Shown: positions 26,618-35,810 of the stretch, in pieces | Numbering within the stretch: the first letter of the stretch is position 1 | Layout of the letters: the number at the start of each line of letters is the position of its first letter | Assembly: GCA_036397755.1 (NCBI GenBank) | Contig: DASWII010000009.1 | Coordinates: forward strand, 1 to 64,000 | Direction: 5' to 3' | DNA length: 64,000 nt | Source: CAMYLY01 sp036397755 | Lineage (GTDB): Bacteria > Gemmatimonadota > Gemmatimonadetes > Gemmatimonadales > GWC2-71-9 | Made by a program: the position numbers and the translations under genes | Notes under the pieces: model-generated | What the model was told of the DNA's origin: nothing | What the model saw: the letters and a program-made list of their open reading frames with translations, nothing else | Database searches by the model: none

Positions 26618-27114
26618 ACGACGAGGCGTTTCGGCTGACACCGGCCGACATTCGACAACAGGAGTTCCGCAAAGCCTTCACGGGGTATGATCACGCCGTC
26701 GTCGAAGAGTTCCGCCAACGCGTTGCCGACGAACTCGAGCGCGTGCTCATGGAACGGGCGCAACTGGAGGAGCGGATCCAAGGCCTGCGGGAGCAACTCA
26801 AGTCGTTCCGCGAACGGGAAAAGGCGCTGAACGATGCGGTCGTGGTTGCGCAGCAGCTCAGAGAGGAGACGGCCCAGGCCGCCCAGCGCGAGCGTGAGGT
26901 CGTGCTGCGCGAGGCCAAGTTGCAGGCCGAGGGCCTGCTCGGGGAGGCACGGAAGGCGGAGGCGGAGGTGCGGGTCGATATCGCAGCGGCGCAGCGTCAG
27001 TTCACGGGGTATGTGGCGGCGTTCCGGCAACTCCTGCTGCGGAGGCTGGCGGAGCTCGACGCCTTGGCCGAGCACGAGAGCGACGGCAGCGCTCCCGATG
27101 GGAGCCACGCGTGA
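26614..27114 (+). CDS. divIVA: DivIVA-domain coiled-coil protein
   Basis: 166 residues. The N-terminal DivIVA domain (FRLTPADIRQQEFRKAFTGYDHAVVEEF, about 6-33) targets curved or polar membrane. A long coiled coil follows (about 35-135, heptads of Leu/Glu/Arg/Gln) and then a short acidic tail. It likely organises poles or the septum and recruits partners; the polarity operon 6 kb downstream could be one, which is inference. ATGA overlap with yggS and GTGA overlap with the next gene. Confidence 0.9.
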   Translation: MNDEAFRLTPADIRQQEFRKAFTGYDHAVVEEFRQRVADELERVLMERAQLEERIQGLREQLKSFREREKALNDAVVVAQQLREETAQAAQREREVVLREAKLQAEGLLGEARKAEAEVRVDIAAAQRQFTGYVAAFRQLLLRRLAELDALAEHESDGSAPDGSHA

Positions 27115-27938
27115 CCGGGGAGCGCGCGTCGGTCGCGGACGCCGTGCGAGCCGTGCGATCGCTGACCGACTGGGAGCCGGAGGTCGCCCTCGTGCTGGGG
27201 ACGGGGTTGGGGGCGCTCGCGGAAGAGATCGAGACGGTGGCGGAACTCGCCTACGCCGCGATTCCCGGCTTTCCCGAGCCGACGGTCGAGAGTCATGCGG
27301 GTCGACTGCTGCTGGGCACATTGGGCGGTCGCCGCGTCGTGGCGATGCAGGGAAGATTCCATCGCTACGAAGGCTACCGCCTCGATCAGGTGACGTTTCC
27401 GGTCCGGGTCATGCGCGCCTTGGGCGCGCGCGTCCTCGTCGTATCGGGGGCGTGTGGGGGGATGCATCCGCTGTGGCAGCCGGGCGATTTGGTGCTGATC
27501 GCGGATCACATCAACCTGCTCGGTGACAATCCGCTCATCGGACCGAACGACGACAACCTCGGGCCGCGCTTTCCGGACATGTCGCGGCCGTACGATGACG
27601 ACCTGCGCCGACTGGCCCGCGAGGCAGCGCGCGCGCGTGGCCAGGTGCTGCGTGAAGGCGTGTACGTGGCCGTGACCGGCCCGAGCCTCGAAACGCCGGC
27701 GGAGTACCGCATGCTTCGGGCGACCGGTGCGGATGTCGTCGGGATGTCAACCGTGCCGGAGGTGATCGTTGCGGTGCACGCGGGGATGCGGGTGCTTGGG
27801 ATCACGATCATCACCGACCAGTGCCTACCTGACGCGCTGGAGCCCGCCGACGTGGCGACGATCATCGCCACGGCGCGGCGCGCCGAGCCTGGGCTCACAG
27901 CACTCGTGACGGACGTGCTGCGGCGGATTCCGGCGTGA
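27111..27938 (+). CDS. punA: Purine nucleoside phosphorylase (trimeric PNP type)
   Basis: Phosphorolyses inosine/guanosine (and deoxy forms) to base plus (deoxy)ribose-1-phosphate in purine salvage. 275 residues with the PNP/MTAP signatures: LVLGTGLGALAEEI, MQGRFHRYEGY, VSGACGGMHPLWQPGDLVLI, TGPSLETPAEYRML and GMSTVPEVIVAVHAGM. GMSTVPE with a preceding Ala/Thr context favours PNP over MTAP. GTG start in a GTGA overlap; it also overlaps ileS the same way. Confidence 0.92.
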   Translation: MTGERASVADAVRAVRSLTDWEPEVALVLGTGLGALAEEIETVAELAYAAIPGFPEPTVESHAGRLLLGTLGGRRVVAMQGRFHRYEGYRLDQVTFPVRVMRALGARVLVVSGACGGMHPLWQPGDLVLIADHINLLGDNPLIGPNDDNLGPRFPDMSRPYDDDLRRLAREAARARGQVLREGVYVAVTGPSLETPAEYRMLRATGADVVGMSTVPEVIVAVHAGMRVLGITIITDQCLPDALEPADVATIIATARRAEPGLTALVTDVLRRIPA

Positions 27939-30900
27939 CCTTCCCTCCACTTCCGACCGGGTCAGCGGTCGAACTGGAGTTGCAGGTGCTCGCGCAGTGG
28001 AAGGCCGAGGACCTGTTCCAACGCACGTTGCACGCGACACGGGACGGCGAGCCTTTCGTCTTCTACGAGGGCCCCCCGACGGCAAACGGCCGGCCGGGCA
28101 TCCATCACGTGTTCGCGCGGACGCTCAAGGACATGGTGTGTCGCTTTCGTGCGATGCACGGGCGGGCCGTCACGCGCATCGCGGGCTGGGATACGCATGG
28201 GTTACCTGTCGAGATCGAGGTCGAGAAGGCGCTGGCGATCGCCGGCAAGGCGGACATCGAGGCGTTGGGCGTGGCTGAGTTCAACCGCCGATGCCGTGAG
28301 AGCGTGTTCCGGTACAAGACGGATTGGGAGAACCTGTCGGAACGAATCGGGTATTGGCTCGACTATTCGAAACCGTACGTCACCTATTCCAACGAGTACA
28401 TCGAGAGCGTGTGGTGGCTCCTCCGCCAGCTCGCCGAGCGCGGTCTCCTCTATCGGGGCCACAAGGTGTTGCCCTATTGCCCACGATGCGGTACGGCGCT
28501 GTCGAGCCACGAGCTCGCGCTCGGCTACGCGCCGCATCGATCGCCGTCGATTTACGTCTTGTTCCGGCTGATTGACGATGAGGAGCGTTCCCTCCTCGTG
28601 TGGACGACGACCCCGTGGACGCTGCCGTCGAACATCGCGATCGCCGTCCATCCCGACTTTCGCTACGGAGAATACGAGGTGGACGGGCGGCGGGTGATCG
28701 TGGAGGAGACCATCGCCGCCACGCTCACGGTGCCGGGTGCCACGCACGGGGAACCGATCGGGACCTTCCCGCGGGTCGGGGTATGGCGCGGACGGGAACT
28801 CGTGGGACGTCGCTACGCGCAGCTGCTGGATGCGGTGCCGGTCAATCCCGAGCGGGCGTTTCGCGTCGTGGCGGGAGAGTTCGTCACGCGGGAAGAAGGG
28901 AGTGGGCTCGTCCACATGGCGCCGGCGTTCGGGGCGGACGACTACGCGACGATCCGGCGAGACGAGCTCGCGTTCGTCAACCCCGTGGATACGGCCGGGC
29001 GGTTTACCGACACGGGCTGGGATGCCATCAATGGGGTCTCGGTGTTCGATGCGAACCCGATCATCGCGGAGCGCCTCGGCGCCGAGCAGAAGCTGTTCGG
29101 TCGGTATCAACCGGACGGCCACGAGCACTCGTATCCGTTCTGCTGGCGCTGCGATGCACCGCTGATCTACTACGCACGCGAATCCTGGTTCGTGCGGACG
29201 ACGGCATTCCGGGATCAGATGATGGCGCACAACGACGCCGTGGACTGGAACCCGGCCGAGGTCGGGACCGGTCGGTTCGGTGAATGGCTCGAGAACAACG
29301 TGGACTGGGCGCTCTCGCGAGATCGCTATTGGGGTACGCCCATGCCGGTGTGGGTGTGCGATGCCCATGAGGAGCACCACGAGGTCGTGGGGTCCTATGC
29401 CCGGCTCGCCGAGCGATGGGGACAGCCGCTGGCGGACGACTTCGACGCGCACAAGCCGTTCATCGACGAGATCGTGTTCCCGTGCGACGTTGCCGGCTGC
29501 CGGGGCACGATGCGGCGCGTACCGGAGGTGATCGATGCCTGGTTCGACTCCGGCGCCATGCCCGCCGCGCAATGGCACTATCCGTTCGAGAACCGCGAGG
29601 AGTTCACGCGACACTTTCCGGCGGACTACGTCTGCGAAGGCCTGGATCAGACGCGCGGGTGGTTCTACTCGTTGCTTGCCATCGCGGTCGGCGTGTTCGA
29701 CCGCACGGCCTACCGGCATGTCATCGTCAACGGCCTGCTCTTGGACAAGGACGGACGCAAGATGTCCAAGCGGCTGGGCAATGCCGTCGACCCGTGGGAG
29801 GTGGTGGAGGAGTTCGGTGCGGATGCGGTTCGCCTCTACCTGCTCGCGTCGAGTCAAGTGTGGTTGCCGAAGCGGTTCGACCGCTCGACCATCCCGGAAG
29901 CGGCCGGGGGGTTCCTGAATCGCTTGCGCAACACCTATGGGTTCTTCGCCCTCTATGCCGGTGCGTGGGACCCCGGGACCTCGGTACCGCTGGAGCACCG
30001 TCCCCTCGTGGATCGCTGGCTGGCGACGCGATTGGGCGCGGTGGTGCGCGCGGTGCATGACGCCTGGGACGCCTACGATATGACGACCGGCGTCCGTGCA
30101 TTGATGGACTTCTGTGACCACGACCTGTCCAACTGGTACGTGCGCATCAATCGCTCGCGGTTCTGGGCGCCCGATGCCGATGCGGACCCGGCGGCGCTCG
30201 CGACGCTGTATGAGGCGATGCACGTCGTGAGCCGCCTCTTGGCGCCGGCGGCCCCGTTCCTGAGCGACGCCTTGTTTCGCCGCCTGACCGGTGACTCCGT
30301 TCACCTCGCGTCGTTCCCGCGACCGCGAGGGCCGGCCGACCCAGCCCTGGAGCCCGCGATGGACGCTGTGCGCCGGCTGGCCACGTTGGCCCGGGCCGCC
30401 CGCGAGCGCGCGGGGTTGCGGGTGCGCCAGCCGCTCGGCGCGATGAAGGTGGCGGTGCCCGCTGCGGTGCGGGGTCCCGCGTTCGACGAGTTTGTCGGAC
30501 TCCTGAGCCGCGAAGTGAACGTGAAGTCGATCGAGGTGACGGGCTCCGATACGGAACTCGTGGAGCTGCGGGGCAGGCCGAACTTCCGCTCGTTGGGCAA
30601 GGTGTACGGCAAATCCACCCCCGCCGCGGCAGCGGCGACGAAGGAGCTCCGTGCGGACCACCTGCGACAACTCGAGGGCGGGACCGCGGTGGTGATCGCC
30701 GCCGCCGACGGGGTCACCTACTCCTACCAGCCCGAGGACGTGGTGGTGGAACGCGCAGTGCTCACGGACTGGTTGGTGCAGAGCGATGGTCCATTCGTCA
30801 TAGCCCTGGATCCGACCGTGACGCCCGCGCTCGCGTCGGAAGGTGTCGCGCGGGAAATCGTCAATCGGGTGCAAAGGCTGCGCAAAGACGCCGGATACGA

Positions 30901-31132
30901 TTACAATACGCGGATTGCGGTGAGCTTCTCCGGGCCGGACGAGGTCCTGCAGGCCGCCGTGACGCACGAAGGATTCATTGCCCGTGAAACACTCGCGCGG
31001 CGTGTCGCGATCGGGGAGGACCTCGGATCCTTTGACGCGCGCCAGGTGGTGGAAGTCCAGGGCCAAACCGTAGCGATTGCCGTGCAGCGCGTGACCGACG
31101 CCGAGGCGGCCGAATCTGAGATGGAGCTATGA
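27935..31132 (+). CDS. ileS: Isoleucyl-tRNA synthetase, type 2 (IleRS2) with altered HIGH motif
   Basis: Charges tRNA-Ile. At 1065 residues with FYEGPPTANGRPG it is the eukaryote-like type 2 form. The class I signature, normally H-x-G-H, reads G55-I56-H57-H58: first and third positions swapped. The second signature KMSKR is intact at 609-613. The CP1 editing domain (WTTTPWTLPSNIA, GSGLVHMAPAFGADDY) is complete, so misacylated Val-tRNA should be edited. CPRCG and CDVAGC are probable zinc ligands within the CP insertions. The C-terminal type 2 extension is present and there is no C-terminal zinc finger of type 1. It is the only ileS in this operon context, so it is presumably the housekeeping enzyme. 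GTG start in a GTGA overlap. Confidence 0.96.
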   Translation: MTFPPLPTGSAVELELQVLAQWKAEDLFQRTLHATRDGEPFVFYEGPPTANGRPGIHHVFARTLKDMVCRFRAMHGRAVTRIAGWDTHGLPVEIEVEKALAIAGKADIEALGVAEFNRRCRESVFRYKTDWENLSERIGYWLDYSKPYVTYSNEYIESVWWLLRQLAERGLLYRGHKVLPYCPRCGTALSSHELALGYAPHRSPSIYVLFRLIDDEERSLLVWTTTPWTLPSNIAIAVHPDFRYGEYEVDGRRVIVEETIAATLTVPGATHGEPIGTFPRVGVWRGRELVGRRYAQLLDAVPVNPERAFRVVAGEFVTREEGSGLVHMAPAFGADDYATIRRDELAFVNPVDTAGRFTDTGWDAINGVSVFDANPIIAERLGAEQKLFGRYQPDGHEHSYPFCWRCDAPLIYYARESWFVRTTAFRDQMMAHNDAVDWNPAEVGTGRFGEWLENNVDWALSRDRYWGTPMPVWVCDAHEEHHEVVGSYARLAERWGQPLADDFDAHKPFIDEIVFPCDVAGCRGTMRRVPEVIDAWFDSGAMPAAQWHYPFENREEFTRHFPADYVCEGLDQTRGWFYSLLAIAVGVFDRTAYRHVIVNGLLLDKDGRKMSKRLGNAVDPWEVVEEFGADAVRLYLLASSQVWLPKRFDRSTIPEAAGGFLNRLRNTYGFFALYAGAWDPGTSVPLEHRPLVDRWLATRLGAVVRAVHDAWDAYDMTTGVRALMDFCDHDLSNWYVRINRSRFWAPDADADPAALATLYEAMHVVSRLLAPAAPFLSDALFRRLTGDSVHLASFPRPRGPADPALEPAMDAVRRLATLARAARERAGLRVRQPLGAMKVAVPAAVRGPAFDEFVGLLSREVNVKSIEVTGSDTELVELRGRPNFRSLGKVYGKSTPAAAAATKELRADHLRQLEGGTAVVIAAADGVTYSYQPEDVVVERAVLTDWLVQSDGPFVIALDPTVTPALASEGVAREIVNRVQRLRKDAGYDYNTRIAVSFSGPDEVLQAAVTHEGFIARETLARRVAIGEDLGSFDARQVVEVQGQTVAIAVQRVTDAEAAESEMEL

Positions 31133-31512
31133 ACAAGAAGAAGCTGGCACACTTGGAAAAGCGACTGCTGGAGGAGCGGGCCCGCGTGATCAAGGAGCTC
31201 GGTCATTACGACGAGCAGTTCAACGGGACCCTGCAGGCGTCGGACGGCGACCTTTCCTCCTACTCGTTCCACATGGCCGATCAGGGCACGGATGCCATGG
31301 AGCGAGAGAAGCAGTTCCTGTTCGCGTCCAAGGAGGGACGATACCTCTGGCACGTGAACGAAGCCTTGCGACGCCTGTATCAGGCGCCCGAGCAGTTCGG
31401 GACATGTCAGGAGTGCGGAGAAGAGATCGGATTCGAGCGGCTCGACGCGCTTCCCCACGCGCGCCTCTGCATCAACTGCAAGGCGAAGGAAGAGGATGAC
31501 AAGCGGAGCTAG
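31129..31512 (+). CDS. dksA: DksA/TraR-family zinc-finger protein
   Basis: 127 residues: an N-terminal coiled coil (about 1-45), HMADQGTDAMEREK (the family's acidic tip and linker) and a C4 zinc finger (CQEC at about 98-101, CINC at about 117-120). DksA-type proteins bind the RNA polymerase secondary channel and act with ppGpp. The tip differs from canonical DxxDxA, so regulatory activity is probable but not certain; it is closer to the short TraR/YocK-like group. ATGA overlap with ileS and 17-base overlap with lspA. Confidence 0.9.
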   Translation: MNKKKLAHLEKRLLEERARVIKELGHYDEQFNGTLQASDGDLSSYSFHMADQGTDAMEREKQFLFASKEGRYLWHVNEALRRLYQAPEQFGTCQECGEEIGFERLDALPHARLCINCKAKEEDDKRS

Positions 31513-32038
31513 GCGCCCGGTGTTCTGGGCGATTCTCGCGTCGGTCGTCGTCTCGGACTTCATCACCAAACAAATCGCCGTCGCCGCGCTGACGGGGCGT
31601 CCGCCGGTGCATATCGCCGGAGACTGGCTGCTGTTTCGACTGGTGTACAATCCCGGGGCGGCGTTTGGCGTGAACGTCGGGGAGCATTCGCGGTGGGTGT
31701 TCATGCTGCTGGCGCTGGTGGCCTTGGCCGTACTCGGGTCGATGGTGCACCGGACCCTCCAGGCGCAATGGGTACGCCTCGTGGCGCTCGGATTGGTGTG
31801 TGGTGGGGCGCTGGGCAATCTGATCGACCGCGTCCGAAGCGCGCGCGGCGTGGTCGATTTCATCGACGTGTATATCGGCCCCCTGCACTGGCCGACCTTC
31901 AACGTGGCCGACATGTCGGTCTCCTGTGGTGCCGTCGCGCTTGCCGTGATCCTCTGGCAGGAGGGTCATCATCCCGAGACGGCGGCGGTCGTCGACCCTG
32001 AGAGGTCGGAGAGTCTGGGGCACGCCTCCGAGGCCTGA
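31496..32038 (+). CDS. lspA: Lipoprotein signal peptidase (signal peptidase II)
   Basis: Cleaves signal peptides of prolipoproteins at the lipidated Cys in the inner membrane. 180 residues with four transmembrane helices. The two catalytic aspartates are D111 (GNLIDRV) and D139 (FNVADMSV), and VYNPGAAFGV is the conserved third box. The C-terminal roughly 20 residues are an acidic tail. It serves lipoproteins such as the one at 12907-13320. Translationally coupled to dksA by overlap. Confidence 0.95.
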   Translation: MTSGARRPVFWAILASVVVSDFITKQIAVAALTGRPPVHIAGDWLLFRLVYNPGAAFGVNVGEHSRWVFMLLALVALAVLGSMVHRTLQAQWVRLVALGLVCGGALGNLIDRVRSARGVVDFIDVYIGPLHWPTFNVADMSVSCGAVALAVILWQEGHHPETAAVVDPERSESLGHASEA

Positions 32039-32049
32039 CGATTCCGACG

Positions 32050-33042
32050 GTGCGATTGCAGGTCACATCGGCGATCACCGAGCGCATCGATCGGTTCCTC
32101 GCCGAACAACTCGCGCTGTCGCGAACCGTCGTCGGCCGGCTGATCGCCGGCAACGCCGTCACGGTGAATGGGGAAGGGGCGCGGGCGTCGCGGCGGTTGA
32201 GCCGCGGTGATCTCATCCAGGTCGTGATCCCTGAAGCGCCGCCGCCCCGCACACTGGTTCCGTCACACCGGCCGCTGGACGTCGTGTTCGAAGACGAGCA
32301 CCTACTGGTCGTGGACAAGCCTGCCGGCCTCGTGGTGCATCCCGCGCCCGGACACTGGGACGACACGTTGCTCAACGCGCTGGTGGGACGCGGGACCCGC
32401 CTGTCGCAGGCGGTTGGACGCCCGGGAATCCTCCATCGGCTCGATCGTGATACGTCGGGATTGATGATCGTGACCAAGACCGATGCGGCGCACCGTGCCC
32501 TGGCCCGGGATCTCGCGAGTCGAAGGGTGCTGCGGACGTACGCGGCGCTCGTGTGGGGGCATCTCGACGGTGCCGTCGAGGTCGATGCGTCCGTGGCCCG
32601 CCATCCGCGCGATCGCAAACGGATGGCGGTGCTCGCCACGGGACGGGCCGCCCGGACGCACTTCTCGGTGGTGGCGCGGTTCGAGTCCTGTGACCTGGTG
32701 CGTGCACGACTGGAGAGCGGTCGCACCCACCAGATTCGGGTGCACTGCGAGTACATCGGCCATCCCGTCGTGGGCGATCGGGTGTACGGCGGCGGTGGGG
32801 CCAAACGCATCTCGGGTCAGCCACGGGCGCATGCGGACGCGCTGGACCGTGCGACCGCCCGGCAGGCATTGCACGCCGCCCGCCTCGGGTTCCAGCACCC
32901 CGCGTCCGGACACGCGATGCGCTTCGGGAGCGACTGGCCGGTCGATCTGCGCCCTGCCCTCGCTCTTGCGGGGGACGATCCGACGTTGCTTGATCGTCAC
33001 GAAGCCCTGGCGTACCTTGGCTTCGACACCGGAGAGAGCTGA
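32050..33042 (+). CDS. rluD: RluD-family 23S rRNA pseudouridine synthase
   Basis: RluA/RluD-type pseudouridine synthase, probably for helix 69 of 23S rRNA. It has an N-terminal S4 RNA-binding domain (about 12-60, RIDRFLAEQLALSRTVVGRLI) and a catalytic domain with HRLDRDTSGL (catalytic D132), VDKPAGLVVHP and SGRTHQIRVHC. 330 residues, standard length. GTG start 11 bases after lspA. Last gene of the yggS operon; its stop lies in an inverted repeat. Confidence 0.92.
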   Translation: MRLQVTSAITERIDRFLAEQLALSRTVVGRLIAGNAVTVNGEGARASRRLSRGDLIQVVIPEAPPPRTLVPSHRPLDVVFEDEHLLVVDKPAGLVVHPAPGHWDDTLLNALVGRGTRLSQAVGRPGILHRLDRDTSGLMIVTKTDAAHRALARDLASRRVLRTYAALVWGHLDGAVEVDASVARHPRDRKRMAVLATGRAARTHFSVVARFESCDLVRARLESGRTHQIRVHCEYIGHPVVGDRVYGGGGAKRISGQPRAHADALDRATARQALHAARLGFQHPASGHAMRFGSDWPVDLRPALALAGDDPTLLDRHEALAYLGFDTGES

Positions 33043-33077
33043 TCGGGTGATGACGCCGGCACCCTGACGCCGATCAG
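33039..33077 (+). repeat. Inverted repeat between rluD and the TPR/MglA operon
   Basis: CTGATCGG (33039-33046) pairs perfectly with CCGATCAG (33070-33077). A smaller nested GGGTG/CACCC stem sits inside. It overlaps the rluD stop. There is no T-tract, so it may be a weak terminator, an mRNA end stabiliser or an operator for the operon starting at 33153. Confidence 0.4.
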
Positions 33078-33152
33078 GTCCGCCGCGGTGGTAACATCCT
33101 CCGCGAACCCCTCACATCCGTTGAGCCACCACGTGCCCTTGGAGTTGGCGGG

Positions 33153-35810
33153 ATGACCAGATCGAGCATTGCGCAGCGTGACCGTGCGGCGCTCGAGGCC
33201 CTGGAACGGCGGCTCGATGGCCACGACGCCGGTGCCATGAACAACGTGGGAGTGGTCTACTTCCAGCATGGCCTGCTTGAAGATGCGGTGCGGTGCTTCT
33301 CCGGGGCGTGCCAGGCCGACCCGACCATGGCCGTGGCCCAGGCCAACCTCGAACGCGCCAGCCGCGAAAGCGGCATCTACGATCGTCGAGTGGCGGGACT
33401 CCGGCAGCGGCTCGCGGCGGCGCCCGACGATCTGGAGGCGCGCTGGGCGCTGGCGACCGTCTACCGCGCGCTGGGGCAGCACGGCGCCGCGCGCAGCGAA
33501 TTCGCCGAGCTGGTCAGCGCTGCGCCCGACCACGTCGAGGCCCTGCTGGCGCTCGCGCTGTGCGAGCGTCAACTGGGGGATATGGACGCCTCGGTGCGAT
33601 GGCTGCGCCAGGCGGAGCAGACCGCCCCCGAGCGGGCCGACCTCGCTCTCTACCTCGGGCAGGCGCTGTACCTCCAGGGCAGGAGCGACGCAGCGGCCGA
33701 CCTCTTGGGTGCGGCGGCCGTTCGCTATCCCGAGCACTCGGATCTCCAATACCACCTCGGCGTCGTGCTTGGGGATCTGGGCCGCCACCAGGAGGCGCGG
33801 GAAGCGACCCACCGTGCCATCGAACTCAACCCGGCGCTCGGTCGCGCTGATCAGGTCGTGTCGCTCAGCAGTTTTCCCTTGATCCCCGTGAGTGCGCATA
33901 CCGCTGCCGCGGGGGACGAGTCGAACCTTCAACACTACGGTCTGGCGCGCTCCTTCCGCCATCAGGGGCTGTTGGCGGAGGCCCTGCGCGAGTACCGCCT
34001 GGCGCTCGATCGCGGCGAGGATCGGCTTCGGGTGATGCGCGGGATGGCCGAGACGCTGCTGCTGCGACGGGAACCGGCGGCGGCGCTCGAGCTGTACGAT
34101 CCGCTGATGCGGGAGCAGCCGACGGCACAGGTGGCGAACGAACGCGGCGTCGCCCTGCATCAGCTGGGACGGTTGGAAGAAGCGCTCGAGGCATTTCACG
34201 ACGCGCTGACGCGTGCCGCCGACGACGCGCTCGCGCGGAACAACCTCGCGATCACACTGGCCCAACTCGGGCGACACGAGGAAGCCGCCGGGCAGTTGGC
34301 GGAAGCGGTGCGCTGTCGACCACAGCTGGTTGTGCCGCGGGTGAATCTGGGCTTGCTGCTCCACAGCATGGGACGGGAACGACACGCGCTGCAGGCGTTC
34401 CGCCAGGTCGTGGAGGTCGCGCCGCAAACCGCTGCAGCATGGAATGGCATTGGACTGGTGCTGGTCGGGGCCGACCGTGTCGCCGACGCCCGCAACGCGT
34501 TCGTTCGGGCCGTCGAGGCGGATGCGGGATCTGCGGAGGCGCATTACAACTTGAGCTTCGCCCTGTCGCACCTCGGAGACTTCGATGGCGCGCTCCGCGC
34601 GGTGACCCGCGCGCAGACGCTGGACCCGTACTTCGTCCCACAGAAGTTCCGCTTCATCATTGCGGCGCAGCTCGAGGAGCAAGGCGTGGGCTTGCCCGAG
34701 ATCTCGGCGGACGTGCCGGCGGACGTCGGCGCACAAGGCCTCGTGCTGGACACCCGACAGTTCGAGGAACTGTTCGGCGCCCTCGAGCGGGAGGCGACCG
34801 TCAGCGCCGCTCCGGCGGAGGATCTCCTGACGCTCGCGCGCGACTATCGCGCACGCGGCATGCACGACCTTGCGGTCGCCGAGGTCGGTCGAGCCGTCGC
34901 GCGCGGCGCGGACCGTGTGGAAGCCGCTGTCCTGGTGGGAGAGATCTTCGAGGAACGGGGACTGCATGGCGAGGCGCTGGAGCGGTTCGAGAGCGCACTT
35001 GCGATCGATCCGGCACGACGGGAGGCCCAGCTTGGCGAACTTCGGGCAATCCTCGCCCTCGGTCGGCCACGCGACGGGGTGGCGCGCGCTCGGGCGGTGG
35101 CGCTGGAGCGCCCGAGTGACGTCGAGGCGCTCGGCACACTCGCCAGGTTCGAGTACGCCACGGGAGATCCCATCGTGGCGCTGGCCGTGCTGCAGCGCGC
35201 GCGCGCGCGCGCGCCGCAGCGTGCCGACCTCCTGCGGCTCGAAGGCGACATCGCGCTGGCGCTCGCGAAGCCGCAAATGGCGCGGGAAGCGTTTGAGCAG
35301 GCGCTCGAGTTCGAGCCCGATGATATCGAGACCCGTGTGGCGCTCGGGGGCGCGTATCAGGCGCTCGATGAGGACGAACGGGCGGCCGCCTCGTATGAAC
35401 AGGTGCTGGCGACCGCGCCCGGAGCAGAGCCCGCGGCCATCGCCTTGGCCGAAGTGTATCAGCGGGCGGGAGACGGTCCGCGCGCGGTCAACGTGCTCGT
35501 CGATCTCCTGTTGATCGATCCCACCGCACTCGGGGCGCTCACCCGGCTCGCGTACGCCCTGTTCGAGGTTGGGAGGGTTGCTCCGGCGGCCCAGGCCCTG
35601 GAGCGCGTGCTGGCACGTGATCCCGACAATGTGGACGCGCTGTGGTTGCAGGCACGGCTTTGGGCGCGCGCGCGGCGGTTCGACGATGCGGTGCAGTGTT
35701 GGGAGCGGGTCGTGGCCTTGGTGCCTGGTACCGAGCAGGCACGCCGCGCTCGACAGCACATCCGTACCGCGGGCGACCTCCGGCAAATCCTCACCACTGA
35801 GGCGGCGTAG
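33153..35810 (+). CDS. Large TPR-repeat protein, first gene of the MglA/roadblock operon
   Basis: 885 residues made almost wholly of tetratricopeptide repeats in two arrays (about 20-480 and 540-880) separated by a short linker (about 500-540, EEQGVGLPEISADVPADVGA). No signal peptide or TM, so it is a cytoplasmic scaffold. Typical units are LQYHLGVVLGDLGRHQEAREATHRAIELNP and VVPRVNLGLLLHSMGRERHAL. The ORF is interrupted by nothing and is followed with no gap by the DUF4388 gene. Its place at the head of the operon suggests it gathers the other components. Start ATG 33153, with a weak GTTGGCGGG upstream. Confidence 0.88.
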   Translation: MTRSSIAQRDRAALEALERRLDGHDAGAMNNVGVVYFQHGLLEDAVRCFSGACQADPTMAVAQANLERASRESGIYDRRVAGLRQRLAAAPDDLEARWALATVYRALGQHGAARSEFAELVSAAPDHVEALLALALCERQLGDMDASVRWLRQAEQTAPERADLALYLGQALYLQGRSDAAADLLGAAAVRYPEHSDLQYHLGVVLGDLGRHQEAREATHRAIELNPALGRADQVVSLSSFPLIPVSAHTAAAGDESNLQHYGLARSFRHQGLLAEALREYRLALDRGEDRLRVMRGMAETLLLRREPAAALELYDPLMREQPTAQVANERGVALHQLGRLEEALEAFHDALTRAADDALARNNLAITLAQLGRHEEAAGQLAEAVRCRPQLVVPRVNLGLLLHSMGRERHALQAFRQVVEVAPQTAAAWNGIGLVLVGADRVADARNAFVRAVEADAGSAEAHYNLSFALSHLGDFDGALRAVTRAQTLDPYFVPQKFRFIIAAQLEEQGVGLPEISADVPADVGAQGLVLDTRQFEELFGALEREATVSAAPAEDLLTLARDYRARGMHDLAVAEVGRAVARGADRVEAAVLVGEIFEERGLHGEALERFESALAIDPARREAQLGELRAILALGRPRDGVARARAVALERPSDVEALGTLARFEYATGDPIVALAVLQRARARAPQRADLLRLEGDIALALAKPQMAREAFEQALEFEPDDIETRVALGGAYQALDEDERAAASYEQVLATAPGAEPAAIALAEVYQRAGDGPRAVNVLVDLLLIDPTALGALTRLAYALFEVGRVAPAAQALERVLARDPDNVDALWLQARLWARARRFDDAVQCWERVVALVPGTEQARRARQHIRTAGDLRQILTTEAA
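35195..35214. repeat. (GC)10 dinucleotide run inside the TPR gene
   Basis: Twenty alternating G/C bases coding for an Arg-Ala-Arg-Ala stretch. Alternating GC can adopt Z-DNA and slips easily; a one-unit change would frameshift the gene. Confidence 0.6.

Noticed and set aside
32997..35786. A 929-codon open frame antisense to the TPR gene
   Set aside because: It mirrors the GC-rich codon pattern of the sense gene; the translation is His/Arg/Gln-rich with no domain, and the sense strand has clear TPRs. The same applies to long antisense frames at 28202-31066, 19028-21184, 14384-16072 and 58887-61544.
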